From contig JARBJD010000186.1 of the NCBI GenBank assembly GCA_033064195.1, positions 82,361 through 146,360 on the forward strand: a DNA stretch of 64,000 bases. Reading direction: 5' to 3'. A model generated the notes under the pieces. It saw only the letters and a list, made by a program, of their open reading frames with translations, was not told the origin of the DNA and made no database searches. The stretch comes from Blattamonas nauphoetae (taxonomy: Eukaryota > Preaxostyla > Oxymonadida). Both the position numbers and the translations under genes were made by a program. Within the stretch, counting starts at the first letter, position 1. Each line of letters begins with the position of its first letter. Shown in pieces: positions 1-11,965 of the stretch.

Positions 1-2
1 CA

Positions 3-2810
3 CTCGGATCACCAAACAGACGGAAGAGTGAGGACTTGAGTTCTGATTCGTTGGGGTTGTCGGACTTCATGGAGTTAAGTTCATTTCACACTACAGACTC
101 GAATGGAACACAATTCGTTCCGACAAAACCAATTCCATTCGGCGTTCTCCTTTGCAATTGTGTCCCCACGCAGACAGAGCTAAGATTTGACAAGTCACCA
201 AATTACAGTTCGTTGGATCTGTTCTCCAAGTTCATCGACAAAGCTCTGGGTGAACATCGATCAGTCGAAGAGAAAGTGTGTTTCTTGATTTCTGTTTCAT
301 TGTTCGTTTCAGAGCATGATGGAGTGGTTTGTGGAGGGTGTGATTGGAGTTTCTTCGAGAAGGGCATCGAAAGAGCCGATGCCAGCCCTGAAAGAATTGG
401 ATGTGATGATCGACGACACAAACACTGTGCGAATCAGTCTGTCTCTCTCATTCTCACTCTCCCCTTGTTCGATTTTCAGACATTTTCTCTTCTTCATCCA
501 CGCCACAGACACCCACTCCATCATTCGCTTCTGATTTGTCCACACTCGCCACCCTCTTCAACGCTTCCATCAGCAGGCTCCGCGCATCAGATCTTCTCAC
601 TCCAGATGACAACACCACTCAATCACACTCTCGATTGATGGTGATCGCAGGACTCGCTTCAAAACCTCTGAAACTTGTATGTTTTTCAGTCTCTGATCAT
701 TCTTCAGAACAAAATTGCATTTCTTCAAAACAGCTGCTGGAGGGAAGTGATTCTGTCGCTCCAAACAAAACATCAAATTCGCTTGGATAAGCTCAACCCT
801 TCTCCATACTTCATGACCAGGGACACGGAAATTGAATCAATTGCTATCTCTATTCACAATGGGTTCTCTTCTATAGTGCCTCACAAAGATGAACTACACA
901 CTGGAATCACGTCAAAAGACCTTTCCACATCAGATTCAATCTTCATTCTATCCATTTTGCATCGCCTGTTGTCTGCCCATTTCCTCGCAAAATTGAAACC
1001 AGATGCAAACGAAGAAGGAACTAACTTACCACAATCACCACACCCTTCCCCAGACCCCAACGAACCAACTCAAGACAACACAATCGATTTAACCGAGCGA
1101 TTCTCTGTTGCCCTGTTCAACGAAGACGACGAAGAAATGCTGCACTCCCTCGAGCGATGTCGGCGAATTTGCGAAGAGGTGGATCCAAGCGTGGTCATCT
1201 CCGATCTCTCGGAATTTCTTGAAGTCCTCCTGAATACTCTCCACTCCGACGATCATCGCATTTCTCGTGCGTCATCCTCCCTCCTCCTCGTTCTTCTTCC
1301 CCAAATCGATCTCGAATCATTCACGGATCGTTTCTGGAATTCTCTCAGCTCGTCCTTTCGAGATGGGAACAGAGATGAACAAGAGATTCTTCTCCACACA
1401 GCCACTCTTTGGGTCTCCAGCGAAGACATGCCAGAGAACCGTGTCAAATTTGTTCTCATGTCATTCGATTGGGAAGGAATGGTCGCGACACGACTCGACA
1501 GCGCCTTGTTTACGAAAGCTCTGGAGTTTCTTCATCGATTTGAATCCAAACAGAAAGCTCTCAGTCGGATTTCTACCAGTTTGACATCACAATCAGCGTA
1601 TAGCTACATTGCCTCAAATCTCTTCCCCCCTGAACTGTCGTATTCTGTGATTATGAATCTGATTCTCGGATATGAACTCCCCCAACCACTCTTCGACTTC
1701 ATCGTCTCTTCTGACATATCCATCCATCCTCACACACTTGGCATCCCTGCCTCATTCTTCCTCAACCACACATCGTCGAACTTGAACAGGAACAGACAGC
1801 AAACTGATCTGATGGACTTGTTCTTCGAACGCCAGCTCCGATCTGATCCACAACGCTTCTTCGATAGAGAAGTCAGCAATCTCCACGAAATGTCGACAGT
1901 CTTCCTTCACACACCTTTCGTCGGCTTGCACTCGCTTTTGATGCGAGGTTTCCATCTCAACATGAAATTGAACACGAACAGCAGTGGTGTCAGTGCATTC
2001 ATCCACGACGCCGATCTCACGACTTTCGACATCCAACTTCAACTCTACGCGCTGTTCCCACCGCCTCATGCTTTGAGCTTCTTCACTTTTCTCCTCGAAC
2101 AGAACACTGATTCTGCCGCCATCGTCAATTTCGCTCCACTTCTTCATTCTCTCGTGGCAAACACTGCTCCTTTTGGAGAATCTCGATCACTGTATAGCAT
2201 CTTTCCTCTCTTCGTCTCAATTGTCCTATCTGCACCATCATTTCGATTTCATGATCATAAGATTCTGATCGAGACCATCGTCGGCATTCATTGGCTCAGT
2301 CTCCCTCCAACCTTCGCTTCTCCCTTCCTCCCAACACTTAAACGTATCTCATTTGGCTGGCTTGACAGACTCCTGCTCGGATTGCAGCCAGACAGCTCCT
2401 CGTCCCCTTCTTACGGCATATCTCAAATCGTCACTCATTTGGGATTCATGGCTCGTTGGGACAATCTGGTCACATATGGAGGATCGCAAGAGACAACTCG
2501 GTTGGTCATGAAGTATCTTCTGTGTGTTCCTTTCTTCTTTCTCTCATTCTCTCTCAGTTGTCCTTACCCATCTGTTGTGTCGACTGCGTTGGAGGTCCTG
2601 ACTCGTCTTGTGCAAGTGAGTTCAGACTCTGCTCGGATGGAGTTGGTGCAGCGTGGAGTGTTGGATGCTGTGATTGTGTCTGTCTTGTCGTCGTCGTTTT
2701 TGGAGGACTACGAAAACGGAGTGGCTCTGATTGGGACTCTCCTCGACACGATTCGACGAGTGGAGCAGATGTCACAAATCATTCACTTTGATTTTTCGTC
2801 CATTTTGTGA
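3..2810 (+). CDS. Large paralogous-family protein, member A (5' end outside the window)
   Basis: I do not recognise a named domain; the long helical, leucine-rich C-terminal half suggests ARM/HEAT-like repeats (inference). Exons: 3-275, 313-436, 480-676 and 708-2810, stop TGA; introns 276-312, 437-479 and 677-707, all GT-AG. The frame is open to the window edge, so the start is unknown; the first in-frame ATG is at 69. About 898 codons are visible. Exon 2 is 124 nt and begins with an MEWFVEGVIG motif. Exon boundaries were fixed by comparison with the paralogues at 25676-47437 (minus strand) and 55175. In intron 677-707 an AG lies 13 nt in, but the paralogue lacks it, so the 31-nt intron is preferred. 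The sequence after the stop (2820-3000) also resembles that after the 25676 copy, so the duplicated unit reaches past the coding region. Function unknown. Confidence 0.8.
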
Positions 2811-3049
2811 GTCAGCCCACTTCTTTTGTTGTCCTTCGAATGCACCCTCGTTGAGGATGTGCATTGCGTTCGTTCCCATCCATCACACATTTTGAGATTA
2901 TCCTCTTTTTGTTTTGTTTGTACATCTTCTCTGATTCTATCACTTCGTTTTCATGTTTTCTTCGTTCGGGTGTTGAACATAATCCAGATTCTTAAACCGT
3001 CTCCGGGATCTAAATCAAATAATGGGAACCGTTTCTAACACACCCTCAA

Positions 3050-6000
3050 ATGTCAGACTCAGTTGTTGTCGGTGTCCGGGTTCGACCTCTGAACTCCAAA
3101 GAAAAAAAGGAAAAGTGCACAGAAATTCAGAAAATCAGTGGAAAGTCCATCACAGTCACAGATCCAGCTTCATCGTCTGATCGTTCTCAATCATAATTTT
3201 TTTGATTTATTTTCACCCAGGAAAAACACTAAAACCTATTCATTTGATTATGTCTATGGCCCGACGACAGAGCAGAAGGTTAGTCCCTTTTTCAAGTCAA
3301 CTCAATTTCACTTCAAATTATTCAGACTGTCTTCAATGATGTGGGGTTGCTGTATTTGGAGAATGCCTGGAAGGGCTTCAACTGCACACTGTTTGCTTAT
3401 GGACAAACCGGAGCTGGGAAATCCTTCTCTATGACCGGTGACATGGCATCGGAGGCAACTCGAGGAATTATTCCCCGTGGATGCGAGGAAATGTTCAACC
3501 GAATTAAGTCCAACACGGATGAAAATGTTTCGTATGAAGTGAGGGTATGATGCGTCTTATTTCGTCACCGTGTCCAGGTTTCATTCCTCGAAATGTACAA
3601 CGAGAAACTCCAAGATCTCCTCGACCCCAAGACCGCCAAGACTATTTCCGTTCGTGAATCAACGAAAAAAGGAATTTACATCGAAAACGCACTCGAAGAG
3701 CCTGTGGATTCGTACGAAGACATCAACCAACTTTTGGAGGAAGGAAACAAATCCCGTACAGTTGCAGCCACAGCCATGAATGCCACTAGCTCTCGTTCAC
3801 ATTCTGTGCTGACTATTTTCTTCACAAGGAAGGAGGTTTGCCTTTTTTTGGTTTGATCAAAATGGGCTGTTTTTTTGTGATATTCTCAGAAAAAAGGAAC
3901 AGCAACGACTCAACGTGAATCCAAAATCAATCTTGTTGATCTGGCAGGGTCCGAAAGGCAATCGAAAACGGGAGCCACAGGAGAGCGTCTGACCGAAGCC
4001 GCCGCGATCAACAAATCCCTGTCTGCCCTCGGAAACGTGATTAAGGCGTTGGCCGACATCTCGCAAGGAAAGAAGAACATTTTCGTGCCTTATCGTGATT
4101 CTCTACTCACTCGTATGCTCCAAGATTCGCTCGGAGGGAACTCGAAGACGATCATGATTGCCGCCATGTCGCCCGCGTCTTCCAACTACGACGAAGGCAT
4201 CAGCACGCTTCAATATGCCGATCGCGCAAAGCAAATCAAGAACAAGCCCGTTGTGAACGAAAGTGAGACCGACAAGTTGATCCGCAACCTTCAGGAGGAA
4301 ATCGCTGCCTTGAAGGCGCAGTTGGGCGGCGGAGGAGCAGTCTCGAGTGGACAGCAATCCGGTCTGTCGCCTGAAGAGGAGGCACGGCTGGCAGAGGAAG
4401 AGAAAAAGCGGGAAGAAGAGCTGGACAAACAGAGGCAGGAACTTGCTGCCCTTCAGGAAGAAACAGCTCTCATGGAAGCTAAACTGGCTCAGGAGAAGGC
4501 AGATTTGGATTCGAAGTTGGCTTCGCTTCAGGGGAAGGAGGAGACAGCTGAATCCAAGGCCCTCAAACAGAAGTTGGCCCAGCTGGAAGAAGAACGTAAG
4601 AAACTCGCAGAAAAGGCCGAATCCGAATCTGAGAAGGAAGAGGCACTGCTGGAGAAGCAAGCAGAAGCCGACAGAATCCGCCAGGAAAAGGAAGAAGCTG
4701 CCGCTGATCTGCAAGCTGCCCTGAAACAGATCTCGGACATGACATCGTCGACCGAAGAGAAGAAGGCTCGCGTGGAAGAGGCGCGTCGGAAGAGAAAGGA
4801 ATACCTCGCTGACATGGGACTAAGCATTGCGGAGACGGCAGAAGCAGCTGGTCTGAAGAAGGACAGACCGTTCCTGACGAACATGTCGCTGTCGCGTGAC
4901 ATGGCTGGGAATCTGATTTACATCCTCCACGAGGACAAAGAGACGACACTCGGAAGCGACTCGAAGTTGGCGCAGATTGTGACGAAGAGCATCGGCGTGG
5001 AACCACTCCACGGGACATTCAAGTACGACGTGAAAGCGCAGAAAGTGACATTGACTGCTGCCGCTAACACGAAAATCCTTGTCAACGGCAAATGGATCAA
5101 CGGAGGCGAGAAGGCAGACCTGAAGCCTGGCGACCGACTCATCTTCGGACGCGCGTTCTGCCTCCGATTTGTGTTTGAGAAGATGGAGCACGTGAAAGCG
5201 ATGGATCCGGAAGAGGAGAGCCAGCTGATCCAGGCCGAGATGGCAATCGCTGCTGGGAAGTGCCGCAGTGTGGAGGAGTTCATGGACAAGGACGGAACGA
5301 AGCTGGCACTGCTGAATGCAGACATGCTGATCGACGAAGCCAACGAGATTGCGCAGAAGCTCGGCCGCAAAATCAACTTCTCGATGGACATCCTCGCTGA
5401 TGGTCGATCAGTGAATGTGAAGGTCAACTCGTTCGAGCACAACGGAACACAGGAGTGGGCGCTGTCCGTGTTGGAGAATCGAATCCAGACGATGCGCGAG
5501 ATCCTGCTGGACTTCGCGGAGGATGGTGTGATCGACAACCCACCAGAAAAGGATCCCTTCTTCAACCCTCCACCAGACATGCTGATCGGGACAGCTTCGA
5601 TCCTGCTGAAGAACGTGATCCTGGCTGGAGCGATGCGGGTGACGCTGGGCGTGAAGAGGCGAGAGAAGGGGAAGGACAAGATAGTCGGACAGCTGAAGAT
5701 GTCGATGACGCTGATGACACGTGAGAACGGGAAGGATGTCAAGTTGAAGTTGGTGGAGGCAGGGAAGGACTCTTTTGTGATCTCCGAGTCGGGGACGACA
5801 GGAAAGGTGACGAAGACACGGCTGAAGAAGGAGGTCGACAGGAAGTGGCTGATCGGGAAGGAACTCGTCGCCATACTGGAATTGATCAGCGTGCAGCTCC
5901 AGAAGGAAGAAGAACTGTCATCAGATGGACTGTTTGTGAGTTTCGCATTCCCCGCTGATCGAGCAGAGAACACAGAGCGGTCGACAGACAAGGGATTGGT

Positions 6001-6352
6001 GCGCAGGCTGCAGAAAGAGGGCAACACAACAGCCGGATCGGCCCTGTATCGTGTTGAGTTCCCCAGCGTGACAGAGCAGACATTGGATTATTTCATGAAA
6101 GAGAAGGTGTTGTTGGATGTGTGGGGACACGAGGCTTTCGACGCTGCATACCCAACGAACGGGACGCCAGAGGAGATGGAGCTGGCCAGGTTGAAGAGGG
6201 AACTGGAACAGGCACGCGCTCTGAACCAGAAGACACGGTTTGAGATTCAGGGGATTGAGCAGCTGTTCCAACAGAAACAGTCGGAGTATGATCAGCTAAA
6301 GGCGGAAACAGACGAGCTGGCGGCGAAGAGCAAGTCGTGTGTGATATTCTAG
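3050..6352 (+). CDS. Kinesin-3 family (KIF1/Unc-104-like) motor protein with FHA domain and CaaX-like C-terminus
   Basis: Microtubule motor that uses ATP hydrolysis for transport. Exons 3050-3174, 3221-3278, 3326-3538, 3578-3835 and 3890-6352 (introns 46, 47, 39 and 54 nt, all GT-AG) splice in frame to 1038 residues. The N-terminal motor domain (about 1-340) has the P-loop GQTGAGKS at 87-94, switch [10 protein letters not shown] at 200-208 and switch II DLAGSER at 235-241. A glutamate-rich coiled coil spans about 345-535. An FHA-like domain (about 557-648) contains the segments TTLGSDS and LHGTFKYD, as expected for kinesin-3. A tail of unknown fold and a second coiled coil (about 980-1030) follow. 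The protein ends KSCVIF, a possible prenylation signal (inference). I see no lysine-rich K-loop in loop 12. The start ATG is followed at once by the conserved [11 protein letters not shown] strand. It lies 239 bp after member A on the same strand. Confidence 0.97.
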
Positions 6353-6946
6353 AAGAGAGTGAGAGGATCGAAGGAGTGTAAAAGACTAAATCAGTTTCAT
6401 CTCATTATGTCCTTGTTTTTTAGTTCTGATTTGATTGGAATTGAATATTCATGATTTTCCTGATGAATCGAATAAGGGTGTGATTCAGGTACATGAGTCA
6501 TTTTCCGGTGGGCAAACACTTGACACAGTAGACATTTTGGTTTGATCAAACTTGGATACTTAAATCTGAGGTTTAACGAGTCTCAATTGTCTTCCATCAC
6601 ATTTTTCGACTCATTGAACCACCTTTTATTGATAAGATCTCTTGGATGGAGGTGTCGTCCGTTCGGCCTCCAAAACTTTCTTTTAATCACTTTACTTGAT
6701 TGGATGAAAGAAAAATTGCTCCAGTTTTTTTTGAAAAAGAAACTGCTGTCTAATTTGACAAAATTTCACCCAGGTGGCATTTCAGAGTAAACAACTTATG
6801 GGTGTAATGATTCGTCCTCTCCTTGTCAGCATTTCATCACATTCTGAAAATGACAGAATGGGGCAGAAAAATCATGAATGCAAGAATTGTGAATCGGAGT
6901 CGTCTGTCCATTCTCTTTATCTCTTCATTTTCTTGCAGATGATATT
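6353..6946. other. Intergenic, no gene seen
   Basis: AT-rich sequence after the kinesin stop. It should hold the kinesin 3' UTR. No convincing coding pattern, RNA gene or repeat was found. Confidence 0.5.
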
Positions 6947-7335
6947 CAGTCATTTTGGTAAATGGGAACAGGTCCCACTTTTCTCATCAATGGGACGATC
7001 AAACTCTTGGTCATTCACGGAAATCTCTTTTCTTGACCGTTTCATTCAAAACACGTATACCTGATCGAAAGACTCCACAATATAAATGATCGAATTCATT
7101 GACACCTTATTTATCACATTTATGCTATGATCCCCATTCTTCGTTCTTGATGGATCAAGGTTGACGATTCAAACAGGAGATAATCTCATACTTTCTCTGA
7201 AGATTATTGATTCATGTTCCATTTCATTCAGATTTGAAGATTTTTATGTCTAAATAGAATCGATTCAATGAAATGTGAAAAGATCGTCCCATTGATGACA
7301 ATTGTGGGACCTGCTACCATTTACCAAAATGACTG
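6947..7335. mobile_element. Small TIR element (MITE-like), 389 bp
   Basis: The two ends are inverted copies of each other for about 50 bp. The left end begins CAGTCATTTTGGTAAATGG and the right end closes with its complement, CCATTTACCAAAATGACTG. Inside the arms CAGGTCCCAC and ATCAATGGGACGATC are also mirrored. There is no coding capacity, so this fits a non-autonomous DNA element. No clear target duplication is visible, and its family is unknown. Confidence 0.75.
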
Positions 7336-7359
7336 TTGTTTATAGTAGTGTTTTTAATC

Positions 7360-7590
7360 CATCCATTTTCAAAAATCTAAATTTTTGGCTCCGATTTTTT
7401 TGTTTAATCTTCGTTTCACCGAAAAAAACGTTTCTGTGAAAAATGTCATCGAAGTCGATTCACTGGTTGTTGAGATATTGCCGAAACGTTTTTTTCATCT
7501 GGCAAAAGGGGGTATGTTGAGGTTTTCTCCCGACACAGGCGTTTCGGCGCGGAGCCAACTTATATTTTTCTTAGTTTGACAAATATATAT
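7360..7590. repeat. Fragment related to the inverted repeat at 11345-11965
   Basis: Contains GAGATATTGCCGAAACG and the words TTGAGGTTTTCTCCCG and TTTTTCTTAGTTTGAC, which recur in the 11.4-11.9 kb repeat. It is probably a diverged single arm of that repeat family. Confidence 0.5.
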
Positions 7591-8119
7591 TTGTAAAAGC
7601 CACATGTTACGGATTAATGAAAAGTTCGGTTTCATGAAAGGACTATTAGCTACTGATGGAATTGTGAAAGAGCTTCAAAACAATGCTATAATAAAAGAAT
7701 ATCAGCCATACGTGAAATCAATACCTCCCGGCTCAACCAAGTATCACTCTGAGGGTTTTCCCGTTCTCTTTCAATAGATCGACCTCCACACATCTGAAAC
7801 TTGTGAGGTTCAGATTCTTGACCTAAAATATTGTACAAACCTGGCAAGAGAATGGATGTGGGACAATAGAATGTATAGGGTGACGAAAAGAGCCTTGTTC
7901 AAACAATTCAAGAGAGATCGTGCCGAGTCGCCATTTACGGAGTCTCCTTTTCGGAGAGCCACCAAACGACTTGGAAGGGAGAAAAGAAGAACTCTAATCT
8001 GTAAAGGGTGTGACCTTCTCGAATACGTGGGGAAACCGACGCCACATATCGGGAGCGAAGGCCATCCATGATGAGGAGAATTCTCGAATTGTGTTGATTT
8101 GTTGTTTCTCTTCGTTGTA
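7591..8119. other. No gene seen
   Basis: Low-information sequence between a repeat fragment and a transposase remnant. Short open frames here have no recognisable motif. It may belong to the mariner element's flank. Confidence 0.4.
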
Positions 8120-8880
8120 TCATGTAGGGAAAAATACTAAGAGTCGGAAAATAGTCTGAAATTGTGTGTTTGTCATCCTGGTAAGCGGATCTGCGAGTAT
8201 TGTGAGGTTAGATCCACGGAATTGAGTAGATTTGTAAGGAAGTTGTTGGAAAGGGACAAAGCAATAGTCTCCTTCTCTATCGATCACCATTTGGAGTCGG
8301 TCAATCCAATTCACGTAGACAGAAACGATCGTTTTGCGAGTGATGGTTGCGAGAACGTTTTGGGCATTCTGAACAGCTTCTTCTCTTGTTCTCCCAACCA
8401 TCCCTCGTAATCTCCGTTGTAGGTCCCCAAAAAGCCAAAAGTCTGACGGGGCTACATCTGGTGAATCGGGCGAATGGTCTAGGAGTGTAAAAATGGTTTT
8501 GTCAATCGCTTCATCGGTTATTTCAGCTCTATGAGCTGGTGCATCGTCAGAATCCCGGTAATTTGTGTCAAAATCGAACAATGGGGTGCATGTGTCCGAG
8601 AGAGGTCGTAAGATATGGGTGAGGAAATATCGCGCTGTTATCGTGCTATTCTCGGGAAGAATATCGAGGAGGTGAAATCCGTTGGGAGAGAAAAAATGGT
8701 GGCTTGTTTTTTTGACCTTGATCCTCTAAGGTGAATTCTGGTCGAGGATCTCCTGGTTGAATGTACGCATGTGTATGTTCGTACTGATTGTAAAGCCAAG
8801 TTTCATCTCCTGGTATCACGTTCACAAAATCCGTCTCTCTTCCTGCCTCAAATCTCAATCCATCCCAGATTTCTCCGGAC
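8120..8880 (-). pseudogene. Broken mariner/Tc1-type transposase
   Basis: Two minus-strand frames carry successive parts of a mariner-like DDE/D transposase. The upstream part (8858-8646) has GDETWLYNQYEH, matching the first catalytic aspartate block. The downstream part (8581-8120) has DDAPAHRA, the second aspartate block, then SPDVAPSDFWLFGDLQ, the third block of the mariner D,D34D type, then a WIDRLQ tail. A frame change between the parts and the absence of the N-terminal helix-turn-helix region show it is inactive. Family assignment rests on the motif order. Confidence 0.8.
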
Positions 8881-9975
8881 CCAAAATTTCATGAGTCAAA
8901 CTTTTTTTTCGTGGATGTTCATCTCGACCCCATAAATCACTTGAGGAAGAAATCGAACCTCCAAAATAGGATCCCTTGTTCAGGGTGCCTATTTAAGAGC
9001 CTTTTTTGGCCCTTTTTTGGTCCCCAAAAAATTGTGGTCCTTAACATTTATGCTTAGGGCATAAAACCTTCGCGGCCACATTTCTCCACGCCCATTCAAG
9101 ATTTTTCTTTCTCGTTTGATTTATGGTGGTTTGGGATGGTTTTCTATCGAAATGACAAATTTTTGAAAAATGAAAAATCCTGGGGTGAGCTGGGCGAAAA
9201 AAATGGGGAAAAAACTGAGTTCCCTGAATAATAAGCTTAGAAATTCGAAAACTTGTTTGGATCAAATCTCCACAACCAGACATAGTTCGGACATGAAGTT
9301 TTCACCAACATGGATGTTTTGTTGGATACTAATTTTTCTGAAAATTTTGGGAGTTCTCGACGGTTTCCTATTTTGGAGCTTGTTGCTATTTTCAAGAATT
9401 TCCTCAGAACATATTGACTTTTTTGTTCAATATCAGTCATCCAGGACCCAAATCGGTCAGAAATATTTGGGACAGTGTCCTCATCAACTTACAGTGATTT
9501 TTCCGGAAAATCTTTGTTTTTCGCCAAGAAAACTGTGTTTGGGGGATCCACCGACCCACAATTTGTCTGACCTCCAAAATAGGAAACCATCGAGAACATC
9601 CAAAATTTTCAGAAAAATTAGTATCCAACAAAACATCCATATTGGTGAAAACTTCATGTCCAAACTATGTCTGGTTGTGGAGATATGATCAAAACAAGTT
9701 TTCCAGACCCAAAGCTTATTATACAGGGAAATCAGTTTTTTACCCCATTTTTTCGCCCAGCTCCCCCCATGATTTTTCATTTTTCAAAAAATTGTGATTT
9801 CGAGAGAAAACCATCCCAAACCACCATAAATCAAACGAGAAAGACAAATTTTGAACAGGCGTGGAGAAAAGTTGTCGTGAAGTTAGGATTCTCTAAGCTT
9901 AAATGTTAAAAACCTCTATTTGTTGAAGATCAAAAATGGGGTCAAAAAGAAGTTCCAAAATAGGCAAACCGGCCC
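8868..9975. repeat. Foldback (long inverted repeat) element, older copy
   Basis: The left arm (about 8868-9380) and right arm (about 9565-9970) are inverted copies. Mirrored minus- and plus-strand frames at 9041-9283 and 9667-9909 both start MSGCGD and share KPSQTTINQTRK. The same arm occurs at 21715-22250 and twice in 52285-53687, with shared words such as AATCGAACCTCCAAAATAGG and TTAACATTTAAGCTTAGG. The arms here have drifted from each other more than those of the 52-kb copy. The open frames are a by-product of the repeat and no gene is claimed. Confidence 0.85.
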
Positions 9976-10019
9976 GGTGTCATATTTTAGAGGGTTTAAA
10001 AGACATTCTCGGGTTTTCC

Positions 10020-10768
10020 CTTGAGGATCACTCGTCTTTTCGCATTCCCCGTCGCTAGAGCAAGACACATCAATCATCAAATCCTCCGGCCATTCCTTCA
10101 ACGCTGGAATGACCTCAACACTTTTTGTCAATTCCACCTAGAAATGGTAGTCAATTTGGACGAAACATACTTCTCCTTGAAGTGCTCTCACATACCAGAG
10201 ATCGTTTCACGGAGGGAGAATCATCATCTCGGACCAGCGCCTGCAGTCCTCCAAATGGACTCTGCATCAAGACATAGATCCCCAGAGATACAACAACTCG
10301 CTTCCGCAAATTGGATTGATCTGGTCTTTCCTCCTTCGCATATATCAAGTCGCATTCAACAACATGATCTTTTCACAAACTGAAATTCAAAAAAAAAGCT
10401 CTCCGTCGAACTCTCCCAACTCAATTCCCTCCCACAATCGCTAAGAAAGGAAACAGGTTGTCAGTTGAATCCGAGGTGCACTTCACGAGGCCCTACACCC
10501 CAACACAATCTTCGCATCATTTTGGGAGTCGTCCATCTATCCTCCGCAAGATCTAGAAAAAACTGCAGATCTTCCTGAAAACCCACCCACGTGGGCAATC
10601 AATCCTAACGATAGAATCGACGAGACTCATCCCTGCCGCCGTGGGCGGTTTTGTCTGTTCGGAAACAATCACCCTCCCCCTTTCGAGCTGAACCACAACT
10701 GCCAACTCCGTATGATTCCTGACGATGATAGAGACTCAGAGAAGAGAGGTGGCACTAAATCTGGCTAG
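10020..10768 (+). pseudogene. Broken DDE transposase, pogo/Tigger-like
   Basis: Frame 10021-10383 has VVNLDETYFSL (first catalytic aspartate), then LQMDSASRHRSPEIQQLA and IDLVFPPSHISSRIQ, the order seen in DDE_1 endonucleases of pogo-like elements. After the stop at about 10381, other frames continue with LSQLNSLPQSLRKETG, then ALHEALHPNTIFASFW and NPPTWAINPNDRI, which resemble the C-terminal part of such proteins. At least two frame changes are needed, so it is dead. Terminal repeats were not identified. Confidence 0.65.
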
Positions 10769-11016
10769 TATGGTGGATGATGGAGGTTGATGTAATTTGA
10801 ATCGTCATTTCGATAGTCTCGAACGGTCCCGGCTTTGTGCGTGGGCGCTTTATCAGAGTGAATAAAAGGTGGTGGCGTGTCAAATTCCATGGTGCTCAAA
10901 TATTGGTCCATTGGCTTTAAAAGGTTGCTTCGAAAATAAAGTGCATCAATTGTTGCGTCAGCTGGCATGACATCAAGAATCGGAGAATAAAGAACCCCAA
11001 AGAAAAGTGTGATCAT
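10720..11016 (-). pseudogene. Mariner-type transposase fragment
   Basis: The minus-strand frame begins MITLFFGVLYSPILDVMP and runs through DALYFRSNLLKPM and FIHSDKAPTHKA (catalytic D block) to HHPPY, followed by a stop where mariner proteins have serine (HPPYSPDLAP). Reading past it gives PDLVP. Only the middle of the catalytic domain is present. It is separate from the remnant at 8120-8880. Confidence 0.75.
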
Positions 11017-11344
11017 GTTTTTTTTGTGGGATTTGGATTGAGTTTGAGGTTTGCCCTCTCTGTTTTGGGTCCATAGCCCGCTAGATGCATTTGAAAGGAA
11101 AAAACTACTTTTAACACTAGTTTAAACACTCGTAAAGACTTGTTCGTCTAGTTCGAGGAGCTTTTTCAGGAGTTTTTGACTCTTCTCCCGTGGTAACCAA
11201 GCTTCTTGTTCAATCTTTTTATGCCGTCGTGTGATGACACATGCTTGATGCCGAGAGTTGCTTGAGGGCATTTTTCCGATTCATCTCCACAATATCGCAA
11301 AGCCCTTGACGCTAACCTTGGTTCTTTGGTCGCCCTGGAGGCGA

Positions 11345-11965
11345 TCTTATAGTCGTGTCACCAATATATCCCATGTCACCAATCCGGCCATTTTTCTGTA
11401 CAAGTCAATATTGGTCATACTAAGAAAAAACTCAAATTTGAGAATTACACTCCCACGCAATCCCAAGAAAACCTCAAAATATCCCCTTTTGCCCGATGAA
11501 AAAAATCGTTTCGGCTATATCTCAACAACCAATGTACCGATTTGGATGAAATTTATCACAGAAACGTTTTTTTGGGGAAACGAACATTTTGACACAAATT
11601 TGGAGAAACAATACTGTGTATTTGGGAAAATCGAAAAAAAACCCATATTTTTCTCGACAAAAAATTCTTAGAAAAAAATGGGTAATTTTTTGAACATCTT
11701 TTGTCAAGATTTATCCGACTATTCTGCATTTTATTTGACTTAAAACGGATGGCTGGTTGTGGAGAAATGAGCGGAAAAAGTTGAGAAAACTGTTTGCATT
11801 CGAAACGTTCAACGTATTTTGAGGTTTTCTCGGGATTGCGTGGGAGTAGAATTCTAAAATTTGATGTTTTTCTTAGTTTGACCCAAATGGTCCCTCACAG
11901 TAAAAAGGCCGGATTGGTGACACCGGACGGTTTGGTGACACCACTATTACGTCAACATGAAAAAA
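11345..11965. repeat. Imperfect inverted repeat, about 620 bp
   Basis: The left arm (about 11345-11480) includes GTGTCACC, CCAATCCGGCC and CACTCCCACGCAATCCCA. The right arm (about 11820-11965) carries the complements in mirror order: GGGATTGCGTGGGAGT, GGCCGGATTGG and GGTGACAC. The central part has words shared with 7360-7590. It is non-coding and looks like another foldback family. Confidence 0.7.

Noticed and set aside
677-689. A 13-nt intron in member A (GTATGTTTTTCAG)
   Set aside because: It keeps the frame, but the paralogue on the minus strand has no AG at that point and both share an AG at 31 nt; the 31-nt intron is the better model.
9041-9909. Mirrored open frames as a conserved protein
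   Set aside because: They are the two arms of a foldback repeat read in opposite directions and recur in every arm; no codon-level constraint is visible.
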